A model generated the notes under the pieces. It made no database searches, was not told the origin of the DNA, and was given only the letters and a program-made list of their open reading frames with translations. Of a stretch of 64,000 bases of DNA, positions 44,724-53,130 are shown in pieces. A program made the translations under genes and the position numbers. The stretch comes from CATQHD01 sp965243165 (GTDB lineage Bacteria > Actinomycetota > Acidimicrobiia > Spongiisociales > Spongiisociaceae): assembly GCA_965243165.1 (NCBI GenBank), contig OZ251535.1, forward strand, positions 186,001 through 250,000. Reading direction: 5' to 3'. How positions within the stretch are numbered: the stretch's first letter is position 1; each line of letters starts with the position of its first letter.

Positions 44724-46768
44724 AGCTGCGGGCGGCCACCGACATCGGAGGCACCTTCACCGACGTGGTGGTGTACGACCCGAGCCGCGGCGGATACGTC
44801 ACCGCCAAGGCGCCGAGCCGCGCCGACGACCTGGCCGCCGGGGTGATGGACGCCCTGGATCTGGCGGTGGACGGTCTGTCCTCGATCGAGTCCTTCGTCC
44901 ACGGCTCCACCGTCGGGCTCAACGCCTTCCTGCAAAGGCGGGGAGAACGGGTCATGCTGCTGGCCACCGCAGGGGCGAGCGACGCCTATCACATCGCCCG
45001 GGGCAACCGCTTGGACATGTACGACATCCGCTACCGGAAGCCCGCGCCCCTCGTCCCCCGCCGGGACATCATCCCCATCGGCGGGCGGCTCGACTCCGCC
45101 GGCCGCGAGCTGACCCCCCTCGACCGCGAAGCCGTCCGCCGGGCGGCGCACCGCATCAGGTCGGAAGGGGTGCGCTCGGCGGCCGTCGCCTTTCTGTTCT
45201 CCTACCTGAACCCCAGCCACGAGCTGGCCGCCGCCGAACTGTTGGCGGAGCTGGCGCCTGGGGTGTCGATCTCGGCCTCCCATCAGGTGGCGGCCGAGTG
45301 GCGGGAATACGAACGGACCGCCTCCGCCGTCATGGACGCCTACATCGCCCCCCCGGTCTCCCGCTACATGGCCGACCTCGCGGCCCGGCTGAAGGCCCGG
45401 GGAATGCCGGCGCCCCTGCGGGTGATGCAGTCCAGCGGCGGGGTCATCTCCGCCCGGGCCGCCTCCGAACGGCCCCTGCAGACCCTGCTGTCCGGCCCGG
45501 TGGGCGGCGCCGCCGGGGGGGCGGCCCTCTCCGAAGTGCTCGACCGGCCCAACCTGATCTGCATCGACCTGGGGGGCACCAGCTTCGACGTGAGCCTGAT
45601 CACCGGCGGCCAGGCCGACAGCTCCCCCTCGGCCTTGCTGGAAGGCCTGCCGGTGCTGATGCCGGTGGTGGACATCCACACCATCGGGGCGGGCGGCGGC
45701 TCGCTCGCCTATCTGGAGGCCGGAGGCCTGCGGGTGGGGCCCGAGAGCGCGGGCGCCCATCCCGGCCCGGCTTGCTACGGACGGGGAGGCCGCCAACCCA
45801 CCGTTACCGACGCCAACCTGGCGCTGGGGCGGGTCGACCCCGATTATTTCTTGGGCGGCAACCTCACCCTCGACCCCGGAGCGGCCGAATCCGCCCTGCG
45901 GGAGCTCGGCGCCGGGCTGGGCCTCGACGCGGAACAGCTGGCGCTGGGCGTCGTCGAGATCATCAACGCCAAGATGTCGCAGGCCATCCGCACCCTCACT
46001 GTGGAGCGGGGGATCGAGCCGAGAGAGTTCAGCCTGGTGGCCTTCGGCGGGGCCGGCCCCATGCACGCCGCGGCGCTGGCGCAGGAGCTGGGCGTCTCCG
46101 AGGTGATCGTCCCCCCCGATCCGGGCAGCTTCTCGGCTTGGGGGATGCTGCAGTCGGCGGTGCGGCAGGATTTCAGCGAGGCTTTCTTCCGGGATTTCGC
46201 CGGCCTGGACGCCGGGGACCTGGAAAACCGGTTCACCGAGCTGGGCGGGCGGGCCTTCGCCGGCCTGAGAGAAGAAGGGGTGGCCGCCGACCGCATCTCC
46301 TTGATCCGCCGCCTCGACATGCGCTACCAGGGGCAGGAACACACCCTGACGGTCACCCTGCCCGGCGGGGAGGCGCCTTCCCAAGACGGCCCGGCGGACT
46401 GGTTGACGGCCCTCCGCGGGTGCTTCGAAGACACCTACCGCGCCCGGTACGGCCACTCCAATCCAGAAGCGGCGCTCGAAACCGTCAACCTGCGGCTGAC
46501 CGCCTTGGGGGACGCGGGCCGCCCGCTGCTGTCCCCCGATTACCGGCCCGCCCGCCCGTCCGACCGGCCCTTCCGAACCGGGCCGGTGCTGTTCGCTTCC
46601 GGTCCGCACCCCACCGGCCGGTTCGACCGCGCCGCTCTGCCGCCCGGATGCTCCATAGAAGGCCCCGCCGTCGTGCAGGAAGCCACCGCCACCACCGTCG
46701 TCCCGCCCGAAGCATCGGCCGGCGTCGACGAATACGGCTGCCTGATCATCGAGGTCCCGCCGTTGTGA
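44705..46768 (+). CDS. hyuA: Hydantoinase/oxoprolinase subunit A
   Basis: The 687-residue product has the actin-like ATPase features of HyuA: TDIGGTFTDVVVYD at the N-terminus, FVHGSTVGLNAFLQRRG, and ICIDLGGTSFDVSLI with IGAGGGSLAYLE. With subunit B it uses ATP to open hydantoin, 5-oxoproline or N-methylhydantoin-like rings. I give ATG 44705; a TTG at 44720, overlapping the upstream stop as TTGA and with GGAAG ahead, is an equally good start. Operon membership implies that its substrate is imported by the upstream transporter. Confidence 0.9.
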   Translation: MLEADLKLRAATDIGGTFTDVVVYDPSRGGYVTAKAPSRADDLAAGVMDALDLAVDGLSSIESFVHGSTVGLNAFLQRRGERVMLLATAGASDAYHIARGNRLDMYDIRYRKPAPLVPRRDIIPIGGRLDSAGRELTPLDREAVRRAAHRIRSEGVRSAAVAFLFSYLNPSHELAAAELLAELAPGVSISASHQVAAEWREYERTASAVMDAYIAPPVSRYMADLAARLKARGMPAPLRVMQSSGGVISARAASERPLQTLLSGPVGGAAGGAALSEVLDRPNLICIDLGGTSFDVSLITGGQADSSPSALLEGLPVLMPVVDIHTIGAGGGSLAYLEAGGLRVGPESAGAHPGPACYGRGGRQPTVTDANLALGRVDPDYFLGGNLTLDPGAAESALRELGAGLGLDAEQLALGVVEIINAKMSQAIRTLTVERGIEPREFSLVAFGGAGPMHAAALAQELGVSEVIVPPDPGSFSAWGMLQSAVRQDFSEAFFRDFAGLDAGDLENRFTELGGRAFAGLREEGVAADRISLIRRLDMRYQGQEHTLTVTLPGGEAPSQDGPADWLTALRGCFEDTYRARYGHSNPEAALETVNLRLTALGDAGRPLLSPDYRPARPSDRPFRTGPVLFASGPHPTGRFDRAALPPGCSIEGPAVVQEATATTVVPPEASAGVDEYGCLIIEVPPL

Positions 46769-48426
46769 GCACCGACCCCATCACCATCGAGATCCTCCGC
46801 AACGCCTTCATCATGGCGGCCGAGGAGATGAACGCGGCCCTGATCCGCTCCGCCTACACCCCGGTCATCTACGAATCGAAGGACTGCGCGGTGGCGTTGA
46901 TCGACAGCCGGCACCGGGTGCTGGGGCAGTCGTCGGGCGTTCCGTTGTTCTTGGGCAACCTGGAGGCCTGCACCCTGGCCGCCGAGGAGATGTTCGGGCG
47001 GTCGGTGTGGCGCCGGGGTGACATCTGGATCATGAACGACGCCTACCTGACCGGCACCCACATGCATGACGTAACGGTCTTCGCGCCCATCTTCTACCGG
47101 GGGGATCTGGCCGGATTCGCCGCCTCGCGCGCCCATTGGCTGGACATCGGCGCCAAGGATCCGGGGGTGCCCATGGACTCCACCGAGATCTTCCAGGAGG
47201 GGGTGCGCCTGCCCCCCACCCAGGTGGTGCGGGAAGGCCGCCCGGTGGAGGACGTGTGGTCGATCATCGAGAGCAACGTGCGTTTCCCCAGGTCGGCCGT
47301 GGGCGACATGAAAGCCCAGTTCGCAGTGGCGGCCATCGGCGAACACCGGCTGGGCGCCCTGTTCGACCGCTACGGACGGGAGGCGGTGGAAGCGGCCGCC
47401 GAGGAGATCTTCAGACAGAGCGAGCGCCTGGACAGGGAGGCGGTCGGCGCTGTCCCCGACGGGGTGTACACCGCCGAGGGCTTCCTGGATTCCGACGGGG
47501 TGGGCAGCGACCCGGTCCGGATTCGGGTGAAGATCACGGTGGAGGGGGAGAAGCTGGTGATCGACCTCACCGACGCCGACGGTCCGGGCCGGGGCCCGAT
47601 CAACTGCGGAGCGGTGCAAACCCTGTCGGCCTGCCGGCTGGCCTTCAAGTACCTCTTCAACCCCCGCCGGCCCGTGAACGGAGGCACCTTCCGGCCCCTG
47701 GAGGTGCTGACCCGGCCCGGCTCGATCCTGGACGCCCGCCCGCCGGCGGCGTGCCAGTTCTACTTCACGCCGCTGGGCCTGATGATCGACCTGATCGCTT
47801 CGGCCCTGGCCCCTGTCCTGTCTGATGCGGTGCCCGCCGCCCATTACGGGGACGGCATGGTCTTTCAGTTCACGGGCGTCGACCCGCGCACCGGCGAGCT
47901 GTTCTTGGACAACGAGCCGCACGTGGGCGGCTGGGGCGCTTCGCAGGGCCGGGACGGGGAGGACGGCATGATCTGGACGCTGTCGGGCAACTTCCACGAC
48001 ATGCCCATCGAGGTCTTCGAGTCCAAGTTCCCCGCCCGCATCACCGACTACAGCTTCCGGCGGGACTCGGCCGGTCCGGGCCGGTGGCGGGGGGGAAGCG
48101 GGATCGTCAGGGAATACCAGATGACCGCCGACACCGAGATGAGCCTGTGGTTCGAACGTTCGGGCAACCCCGCCTGGGGCCTGTTCGGCGGCGGCGGCGG
48201 GGCGCCCCCGGACGTGGCCGTCAACCCGGGAACCCCTGAAGAGGTCCGCCTGCTCAAGACCAACCGGATGCCCCTGCGCAAGGGAGACACCGTCCGCTGT
48301 TACACCGGCGGCGGGGGCGGATACGGCGACCCCTCGGAGCGCGACCCCCAAGCGGTCGAGGACGACCTGGCGGACGGATTCATCTCTCCCGGTTACGCCC
48401 GGCGTCATCACCCCTCGGCGGAATGA
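46765..48426 (+). CDS. hyuB: Hydantoinase/oxoprolinase subunit B
   Basis: The 553-residue product is the partner subunit: DPITIEILRNAFIMAAEEMN, LIRSAYTPVIYESKDCAVAL, NDAYLTGTHMHDV (metal-binding His residues) and GGGGYGDPSERDP near the C-terminus. The GTG at 46765 overlaps the hyuA stop by four bases. It ends the operon; GGGGCG/CGCCCC at 48427-48463 could form a weak terminator hairpin. Confidence 0.92.
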   Translation: MSTDPITIEILRNAFIMAAEEMNAALIRSAYTPVIYESKDCAVALIDSRHRVLGQSSGVPLFLGNLEACTLAAEEMFGRSVWRRGDIWIMNDAYLTGTHMHDVTVFAPIFYRGDLAGFAASRAHWLDIGAKDPGVPMDSTEIFQEGVRLPPTQVVREGRPVEDVWSIIESNVRFPRSAVGDMKAQFAVAAIGEHRLGALFDRYGREAVEAAAEEIFRQSERLDREAVGAVPDGVYTAEGFLDSDGVGSDPVRIRVKITVEGEKLVIDLTDADGPGRGPINCGAVQTLSACRLAFKYLFNPRRPVNGGTFRPLEVLTRPGSILDARPPAACQFYFTPLGLMIDLIASALAPVLSDAVPAAHYGDGMVFQFTGVDPRTGELFLDNEPHVGGWGASQGRDGEDGMIWTLSGNFHDMPIEVFESKFPARITDYSFRRDSAGPGRWRGGSGIVREYQMTADTEMSLWFERSGNPAWGLFGGGGGAPPDVAVNPGTPEEVRLLKTNRMPLRKGDTVRCYTGGGGGYGDPSERDPQAVEDDLADGFISPGYARRHHPSAE

Positions 48427-48599
48427 GGGGCGTGGGCTTGCCCGTTGCCCGGCCCTCCGCCCCGATGAAAACACCGAGTCCGGAGCGGCGCAGGGGGTAT
48501 GGTCAGGCTGGAGGCGCATCCCGGGCAGTCCGGGCCGGGCCGTGAAAATGTCACAGCCCTCTGACATCATGCAGGCAGTCAAAACAACGGTGTTCAACG

Positions 48600-49538
48600 A
48601 TGGTGTTCTACGAGGCATCCGCTAAGCGGCGCAACGGGCGGTACTACACGGCCGGCAACCCGTTCGACCACCCCGCCTTCTTGGACTGGTCGGCCAGGGC
48701 GGGCCTGCCGGAGCGTCCGGTGCTGGAGCCCTTCGCCGGCGCCAACAGCCTGATCGGGCATCTGCAGCAGATGGGGCTGTGCCGGGAGTTCCGCTCCTTC
48801 GACATCGATCCCGCCCATCCGCAGGTGCGCCGCCGCGACACGATCGCCGATTTTCCCCGGGGCGGCGAGGTGTGCGTCACCAACCCCCCCTGGTTGGCCC
48901 GCAACAGCGCCGCGGTGCGGGGTATGCCGTTTCCCGACACCCCGTACGACGACCTGTACAAGGCAGCGGTGGGGAAGTGCCTGGACAACTGCGCCTTCGT
49001 GGCGGCTCTGGTGCCGGAGTCCTTCATCCGGGCCGACCTGTTCACCGACCGGCTGTCGGCCTTCGTGTCGCTGACCTCCAGCCTCTTTCTGGACACCGGC
49101 CACCCGGTGGGGCTGGCCTTGTTCGACGAGCAGCCGTCTGCGGAAACCGAGGTCTGGTCGGGCCGACATCATGTAAGCGGCCTGCACGAGCTGAAGAAGT
49201 TGCGCCCCACCCCCGCCGATGACGGCCCCCAGATCAGATTCAACATCGAAGACGGCAACGTAGGGCTGATCGCCCTGGACAATACCGCCGGGCCGTCTAT
49301 TCGGTTCTGCGACGTGGAAGAGCTGTCCGATTACAGGGTCAAGAGCACCGGCCGCCACATTACGAAGATGATGGTGAACGGACCCATAGATCTGGCCTCC
49401 TGGAACGAGTATCTGGCCGATTTCCGCCGCCAGACCTGGGACGTTCTGATGACCAGCTACAAAGGCATCAGAAAAGACGGGATGTACAGGCGCAGGTTGG
49501 ATTGGCAACTGGCAAGAGGCATCATTCACAATGCCTGA
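48600..49538 (+). CDS. N6-adenine DNA methyltransferase
   Basis: The 312-residue product has the SAM-binding motif VLEPFAGANSLIGHL (near residue 40) and the catalytic NPPWLA (near residue 98), diagnostic of N6-adenine or N4-cytosine DNA methyltransferases; NPPW favours adenine. No separate target-recognition domain is obvious beyond the C-terminal 100 residues. TGTCA/TGACA half sites (48549-48553, 48562-48566) lie upstream. Immediately downstream is the stub of a second gene, as expected for a restriction-modification pair that has lost its nuclease. Confidence 0.85.
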   Translation: MVFYEASAKRRNGRYYTAGNPFDHPAFLDWSARAGLPERPVLEPFAGANSLIGHLQQMGLCREFRSFDIDPAHPQVRRRDTIADFPRGGEVCVTNPPWLARNSAAVRGMPFPDTPYDDLYKAAVGKCLDNCAFVAALVPESFIRADLFTDRLSAFVSLTSSLFLDTGHPVGLALFDEQPSAETEVWSGRHHVSGLHELKKLRPTPADDGPQIRFNIEDGNVGLIALDNTAGPSIRFCDVEELSDYRVKSTGRHITKMMVNGPIDLASWNEYLADFRRQTWDVLMTSYKGIRKDGMYRRRLDWQLARGIIHNA

Positions 49539-49602
49539 TGCGATACCCAATTATGAGAATCTGGAACGTGAGGCTTGGCGCGATATCATATATCCTAGTT
49601 AG
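49531..49602 (+). pseudogene. Truncated remnant of the methyltransferase's partner gene
   Basis: An ATG at 49531 overlaps the methyltransferase stop by eight bases and opens a 23-codon frame (MPDAIPNYENLEREAWRDII...) that ends at TAG 49600-49602, exactly where the low-GC island begins. The overlap and sequence look like the beginning of a restriction endonuclease or similar gene cut off by replacement of the downstream DNA. Identity as an endonuclease is inference. Confidence 0.45.
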
Positions 49603-50602
49603 TGGTTGAAGTTGATGGTGAGTCCACCGTATTGGGAATATCAACTATCCCAGCCCGCTTACAATCTTGATGGTACTTAGCCACCGCCATAAAGGAGGCG
49701 AGACCAGGGAAGCCTCTATGATCAAATTCCGTGTCATCAATCTTAGCCGATGGATCCAATTCTTTCCCCACACGCTCTTTAGCATAAGCTACCAAAGCAT
49801 CCGCATACACCTGGACATCCAGCGGCAGGCCCTCACCCGCCTGAAACGCCGCCGCCATCTCGGGAGAAGCTACAGCCTGAATGGCATTAGACCAAGCGGT
49901 CCCATCACCAGCAAATTCATGGTCGATACGAAAAGATTCCCAATATTCTTCTTCGCTCAGACCATCAGTTTCTCCGATAGAACCAACTGGTCCTAAATCC
50001 CCGTTCTCAGCAGGAAGTACGGTCTGGTCATCTGTTCCATCATCTACAGATCCAACCGAACCGGTTTTTCCTGACACCAGATCAAGAAAAGCTTCCGTGG
50101 CCTCCGGGCCGGGACTACCGATCTGCTCGCTGGAAACACTATATTGTTCCATATGAGCGGGAATCAAATAATCATCAATGGTCCACCGTAATATACCCAT
50201 CACATAACTACGTGAGAGTTCATGGAAGGCCCAGCACAAAGCCCCCATAGGAGTGGAGATGTCATTAGGATTACTGGACAAGTAATCGTTAACGATCTTT
50301 CTACTCTCAAAGCTACTATCACCCACATATGTCTTCACTTCATGGTACTCAATCCAGGCTTGACTGTATTCCAAATTAGGCAAAATCATCATAGTTATAC
50401 TCACAACGGTGCTCTCAGGGCTGTCTTGGACTAGACCTGCTTCTCCCTCCACCAAGCTCTCCTGAGTTTCCACAGAGGTTGTCTCCACAGGTTGTTCAAC
50501 GGAGCCAGTGGTCGTTTCGGCTGTTATAGGCGCGCCGCAACCAGTCGCCACAAGTGCGAAAACAATCAACACCCTTGCCTGAAGCAATTGTTTGGACAAC
50601 AT
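49595..50602 (-). CDS. Paralogous lipoprotein A of the PLA2 operon
   Basis: The 335-residue product starts MLSKQLLQARVLIVFALVA with lipobox-like VATGC (Cys near 22), then a Thr/Ser/Glu-rich linker and a conserved core: STPMGALCWAFHELSRSY, EQIGSPGPEATEAFLDL, AVASPEMAAAFQAGEGLP and KYHQDCKRAG. No known domain recognised. ATG 50602 lies two bases after the stop of the next paralogue; a TTG two codons earlier is less likely. Low GC content like its neighbours. Expected to be tethered outside the membrane. Confidence 0.75.
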   Translation of the reverse strand: MLSKQLLQARVLIVFALVATGCGAPITAETTTGSVEQPVETTSVETQESLVEGEAGLVQDSPESTVVSITMMILPNLEYSQAWIEYHEVKTYVGDSSFESRKIVNDYLSSNPNDISTPMGALCWAFHELSRSYVMGILRWTIDDYLIPAHMEQYSVSSEQIGSPGPEATEAFLDLVSGKTGSVGSVDDGTDDQTVLPAENGDLGPVGSIGETDGLSEEEYWESFRIDHEFAGDGTAWSNAIQAVASPEMAAAFQAGEGLPLDVQVYADALVAYAKERVGKELDPSAKIDDTEFDHRGFPGLASFMAVAKYHQDCKRAGIVDIPNTVDSPSTSTTN

Positions 50603-50604
50603 GA

Positions 50605-51660
50605 TCAATCTGGCTCTTCGGGCGCTGGCTGTGTAATTGTTGTGGAAGAGGTAGGTGGAACCATAGTGATTGAGGTTGATGATGAGTCTACTCTACCGGG
50701 AATCTCGGCTATCCCAGCCCGTTTACAATCCTGATGATACTTAGCCGGTCCCATAAAGGAAGCGAAACCGGGAACGCTGTTATATTCAAAACTTAAATCG
50801 TCGCTGTCAGCCGATGGATCGAAATCTCTGCCTACACGCTCTTTAGCAAAAGTTGCCAAAGCATCCGCATACACCTGAACGTCTGGTGGTAGGCCCTCGC
50901 CTGCCCGAAATGCCGCCGCCATCTCAGGAGAAGCTACAGCCCGAATGGCATTAGACCAAGCGTTACCATCGCCAGCGAATTCATGATTTAGGATAAGCCA
51001 ATCCCAAAAGCTACCATCGTCTGCAACATCAGCCCTACCAGTAGACCTGACTGGCCCTGTGTTTCCACTCTCATCAGGCAATAGGACGCGACCACTTGTT
51101 CTATCATCTAACAAATCCAACAAACCAGGTTCTTCTGACACCAAATCGAGGAAGGCTTCCGTAGCTTCCGGCCCTGGACTACCAATCTGCTCGCTGGAAA
51201 TACCATACTCTTCTACAAGAAATGGAACCCAATTATCATCTATAATCCACCGCATTGTAACCATCACAAAACTGCGTGAAAGCTCATGGAGGGCCCAGCA
51301 CAACGCACCCATAGGAGTGGAAACTTCATTAGGATTGCTGGATAGATAATCGTTGATGATCCTACGACTCTCAAGGCTATTATCTCCTACATAAGACTTT
51401 ATTTCCTGGTATTCAACCCAAGCCGGACTGTATTTCAGGGTCGGCATAGTCGTCGTGGTTGTGGCGGTGTTCTCAGGGCTGCCCTGGACTGGATCTATCT
51501 CTCCCTCTACCATGCTTGCCCGAGTTTCCGCAGAGGTAGTCTCTACAGGTTGTTCGACAGAGACAGCGGTCGTCTCGGCTGTTATAGGCGCGCCGCAACC
51601 AGCCGCCACAATTGCGAAAACAATCAACACCCCTATCTGAAGCACTTGTTTAGCCCACAT
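50605..51660 (-). CDS. Paralogous lipoprotein B of the PLA2 operon
   Basis: The 351-residue product (MWAKQVLQIGVLIVFAIVAA, then GC) shares the whole core of its neighbours: STPMGALCWALHELSRSF, EQIGSPGPEATEAFLDL, AVASPEMAAAFRAGEGLP and KYHQDCKRAG, with a Thr-rich tail ending PAPEEPD. It lies nine bases after lipoprotein C and two bases before lipoprotein A. The three share motifs closely but differ in the middle acidic segment, which could be the specificity part. Function unknown. Confidence 0.75.
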   Translation of the reverse strand: MWAKQVLQIGVLIVFAIVAAGCGAPITAETTAVSVEQPVETTSAETRASMVEGEIDPVQGSPENTATTTTTMPTLKYSPAWVEYQEIKSYVGDNSLESRRIINDYLSSNPNEVSTPMGALCWALHELSRSFVMVTMRWIIDDNWVPFLVEEYGISSEQIGSPGPEATEAFLDLVSEEPGLLDLLDDRTSGRVLLPDESGNTGPVRSTGRADVADDGSFWDWLILNHEFAGDGNAWSNAIRAVASPEMAAAFRAGEGLPPDVQVYADALATFAKERVGRDFDPSADSDDLSFEYNSVPGFASFMGPAKYHQDCKRAGIAEIPGRVDSSSTSITMVPPTSSTTITQPAPEEPD

Positions 51661-51669
51661 GATTGATCT

Positions 51670-53130
51670 CTATTCGCCGCCCCCGTCCTCATCGAACAGC
51701 CCGCCCTCTCCGCCGTCATCCGGAGGCAGACCACCCTCCCCCGACGGCAACGATGTAGTCGTAGTAACAGAATCATCAATCGGCGGCACCGGCACCGTGG
51801 TGGTAGCAGACGGAGAAGTATCCTCCACCTGCGGCAGGGTAGTAGTAACAGGCTCCTCTACTAACGACTGAGAAGTGGTTGTAGTAACGGAACCATCAAC
51901 GGGCGACACAGGTACAGTGGTAGTAGATGGAGAAGTATCCTCCACCTGCGGTTGGGTGGTGGCAGATGCTGGCACCGTAGTGCTAGAAGAAGACGGAACG
52001 GCATCATCCACCAACGGTTGAGTGGTAGTAACAGACGAAGGATCGATAATGCCGGTAGTGGACGGCGAGGTTTCTTCCACTTGAGGATGGGTTGTTGTTG
52101 TTGTTGAAACAACTGGTGAAATCGCCGTAGTAGTTGAGGTCGATGACGAGTCTACCATACCGGGAATATCACCTATTGCAGCCCGTTTACAATCTTGATG
52201 ATACTTAGCCGCCTGCATAAAAGAGGCAAGACCAGGAAAGCTCAGTTCCCCAAAATAATAATCGTCACTTTCGGCTGATGGATCAAATTCTCTGCCCACC
52301 CGCTCTTTAGCAAAAGCTACCAAAGCATCCGCGTGCACCTGAACATCCGACGGTAGCCCTTCACCTGCCCGAAATGCCGCCGCCATCTCGGGAGAAGCTA
52401 CAGCTTGAACCGCACCGGACCACGCCGCTCCATCACTAGCAAACTCGTGCTCAAGACGGAGATATTCCAGATAATCTTCATAGCTTCCACCCTCAGCCTC
52501 CCCAGTATATCCAACCGGCTCTATGCCCTCATTCTCACCTGGTACTACGGCCTGGCCATCTGTTCTGATATCAATAGAGCTGACCGATTCACTATTCTCT
52601 GAAACTAAATTGAGAAAGGCTTCCGTAGCTTCCGGCCCCGGGTTACCGATCTGCTCACTGGTTAGACCATACTCTTCCATAAGATAAGGAATCAAGTACT
52701 CATCCAGTAGCACACGCATCATAATAATCATTGAACTACGAGTAAGCTCATGAACCGCCCAGCACAGCGCCCCCATAGGAGTGGAAATATCGTTAGGATT
52801 ACTTGACATATAATTGTTGATAGCCTTGGTATAATCAAGGCTATCATCTTCATCATAAAGTTCTAGCGCCTGGTATTCAATCCATGCCGGGCTGTATTCT
52901 AGAGTTAGCAAAGTCGTCGTAGTCGTACTCGCAACAGCGTTCTCAGGGTTGTCTTGGACTGAACCTGCCCCTCTCTCTACCATGCTCGCTGGAGTTTCCG
53001 GAGAATTAGTCTCCACAGGTTGTTCAACAGAGCCAACGGTCGTCTCGGCGATTATAGGCGCGCCGCAACCAGCCGCCACAATTGCGAAAACAACCAACAC
53101 TCCGGCCTGAAGCACGTGTTTAGCCCGCAT
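51670..53130 (-). CDS. Paralogous lipoprotein C with long Thr/Ser/Pro tail
   Basis: The 486-residue product has the same lipoprotein signal (IVAAGC) and core (STPMGALCWAVHELTRSS; EQIGNPGPEATEAFLNL; AVASPEMAAAFRAGEGLP; KYHQDCKRAA) plus a C-terminal tail of about 150 residues built of TTT, STTTVP and QPLVEE-like repeats and a final acidic Gly run. The start ATG 53130 follows GGAGG on the minus strand and overlaps the end of the phospholipase-like gene by 11 bases. The Thr/Pro tail resembles a wall-spanning stalk. Confidence 0.75.
   Translation of the reverse strand: MRAKHVLQAGVLVVFAIVAAGCGAPIIAETTVGSVEQPVETNSPETPASMVERGAGSVQDNPENAVASTTTTTLLTLEYSPAWIEYQALELYDEDDSLDYTKAINNYMSSNPNDISTPMGALCWAVHELTRSSMIIMMRVLLDEYLIPYLMEEYGLTSEQIGNPGPEATEAFLNLVSENSESVSSIDIRTDGQAVVPGENEGIEPVGYTGEAEGGSYEDYLEYLRLEHEFASDGAAWSGAVQAVASPEMAAAFRAGEGLPSDVQVHADALVAFAKERVGREFDPSAESDDYYFGELSFPGLASFMQAAKYHQDCKRAAIGDIPGMVDSSSTSTTTAISPVVSTTTTTHPQVEETSPSTTGIIDPSSVTTTQPLVDDAVPSSSSTTVPASATTQPQVEDTSPSTTTVPVSPVDGSVTTTTSQSLVEEPVTTTLPQVEDTSPSATTTVPVPPIDDSVTTTTSLPSGEGGLPPDDGGEGGLFDEDGGGE
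51690..52130. repeat. Degenerate tandem repeats encoding Thr/Pro tail
   Basis: The segment repeats blocks such as GAAGTATCCTCCACCTGCGG and GTAGTAGTAACAG in slightly varied form at least three times, matching repeated protein units (VEDTSPS, TTTVPVSP). This low-complexity repeat explains why lipoprotein C is longer than its two paralogues. Confidence 0.7.

Noticed and set aside
51690..52130. CRISPR-like repeat array
   Set aside because: The repeats are degenerate, in frame and encode the Thr/Pro tail; there are no uniform spacers. No CRISPR array was seen anywhere in the window.
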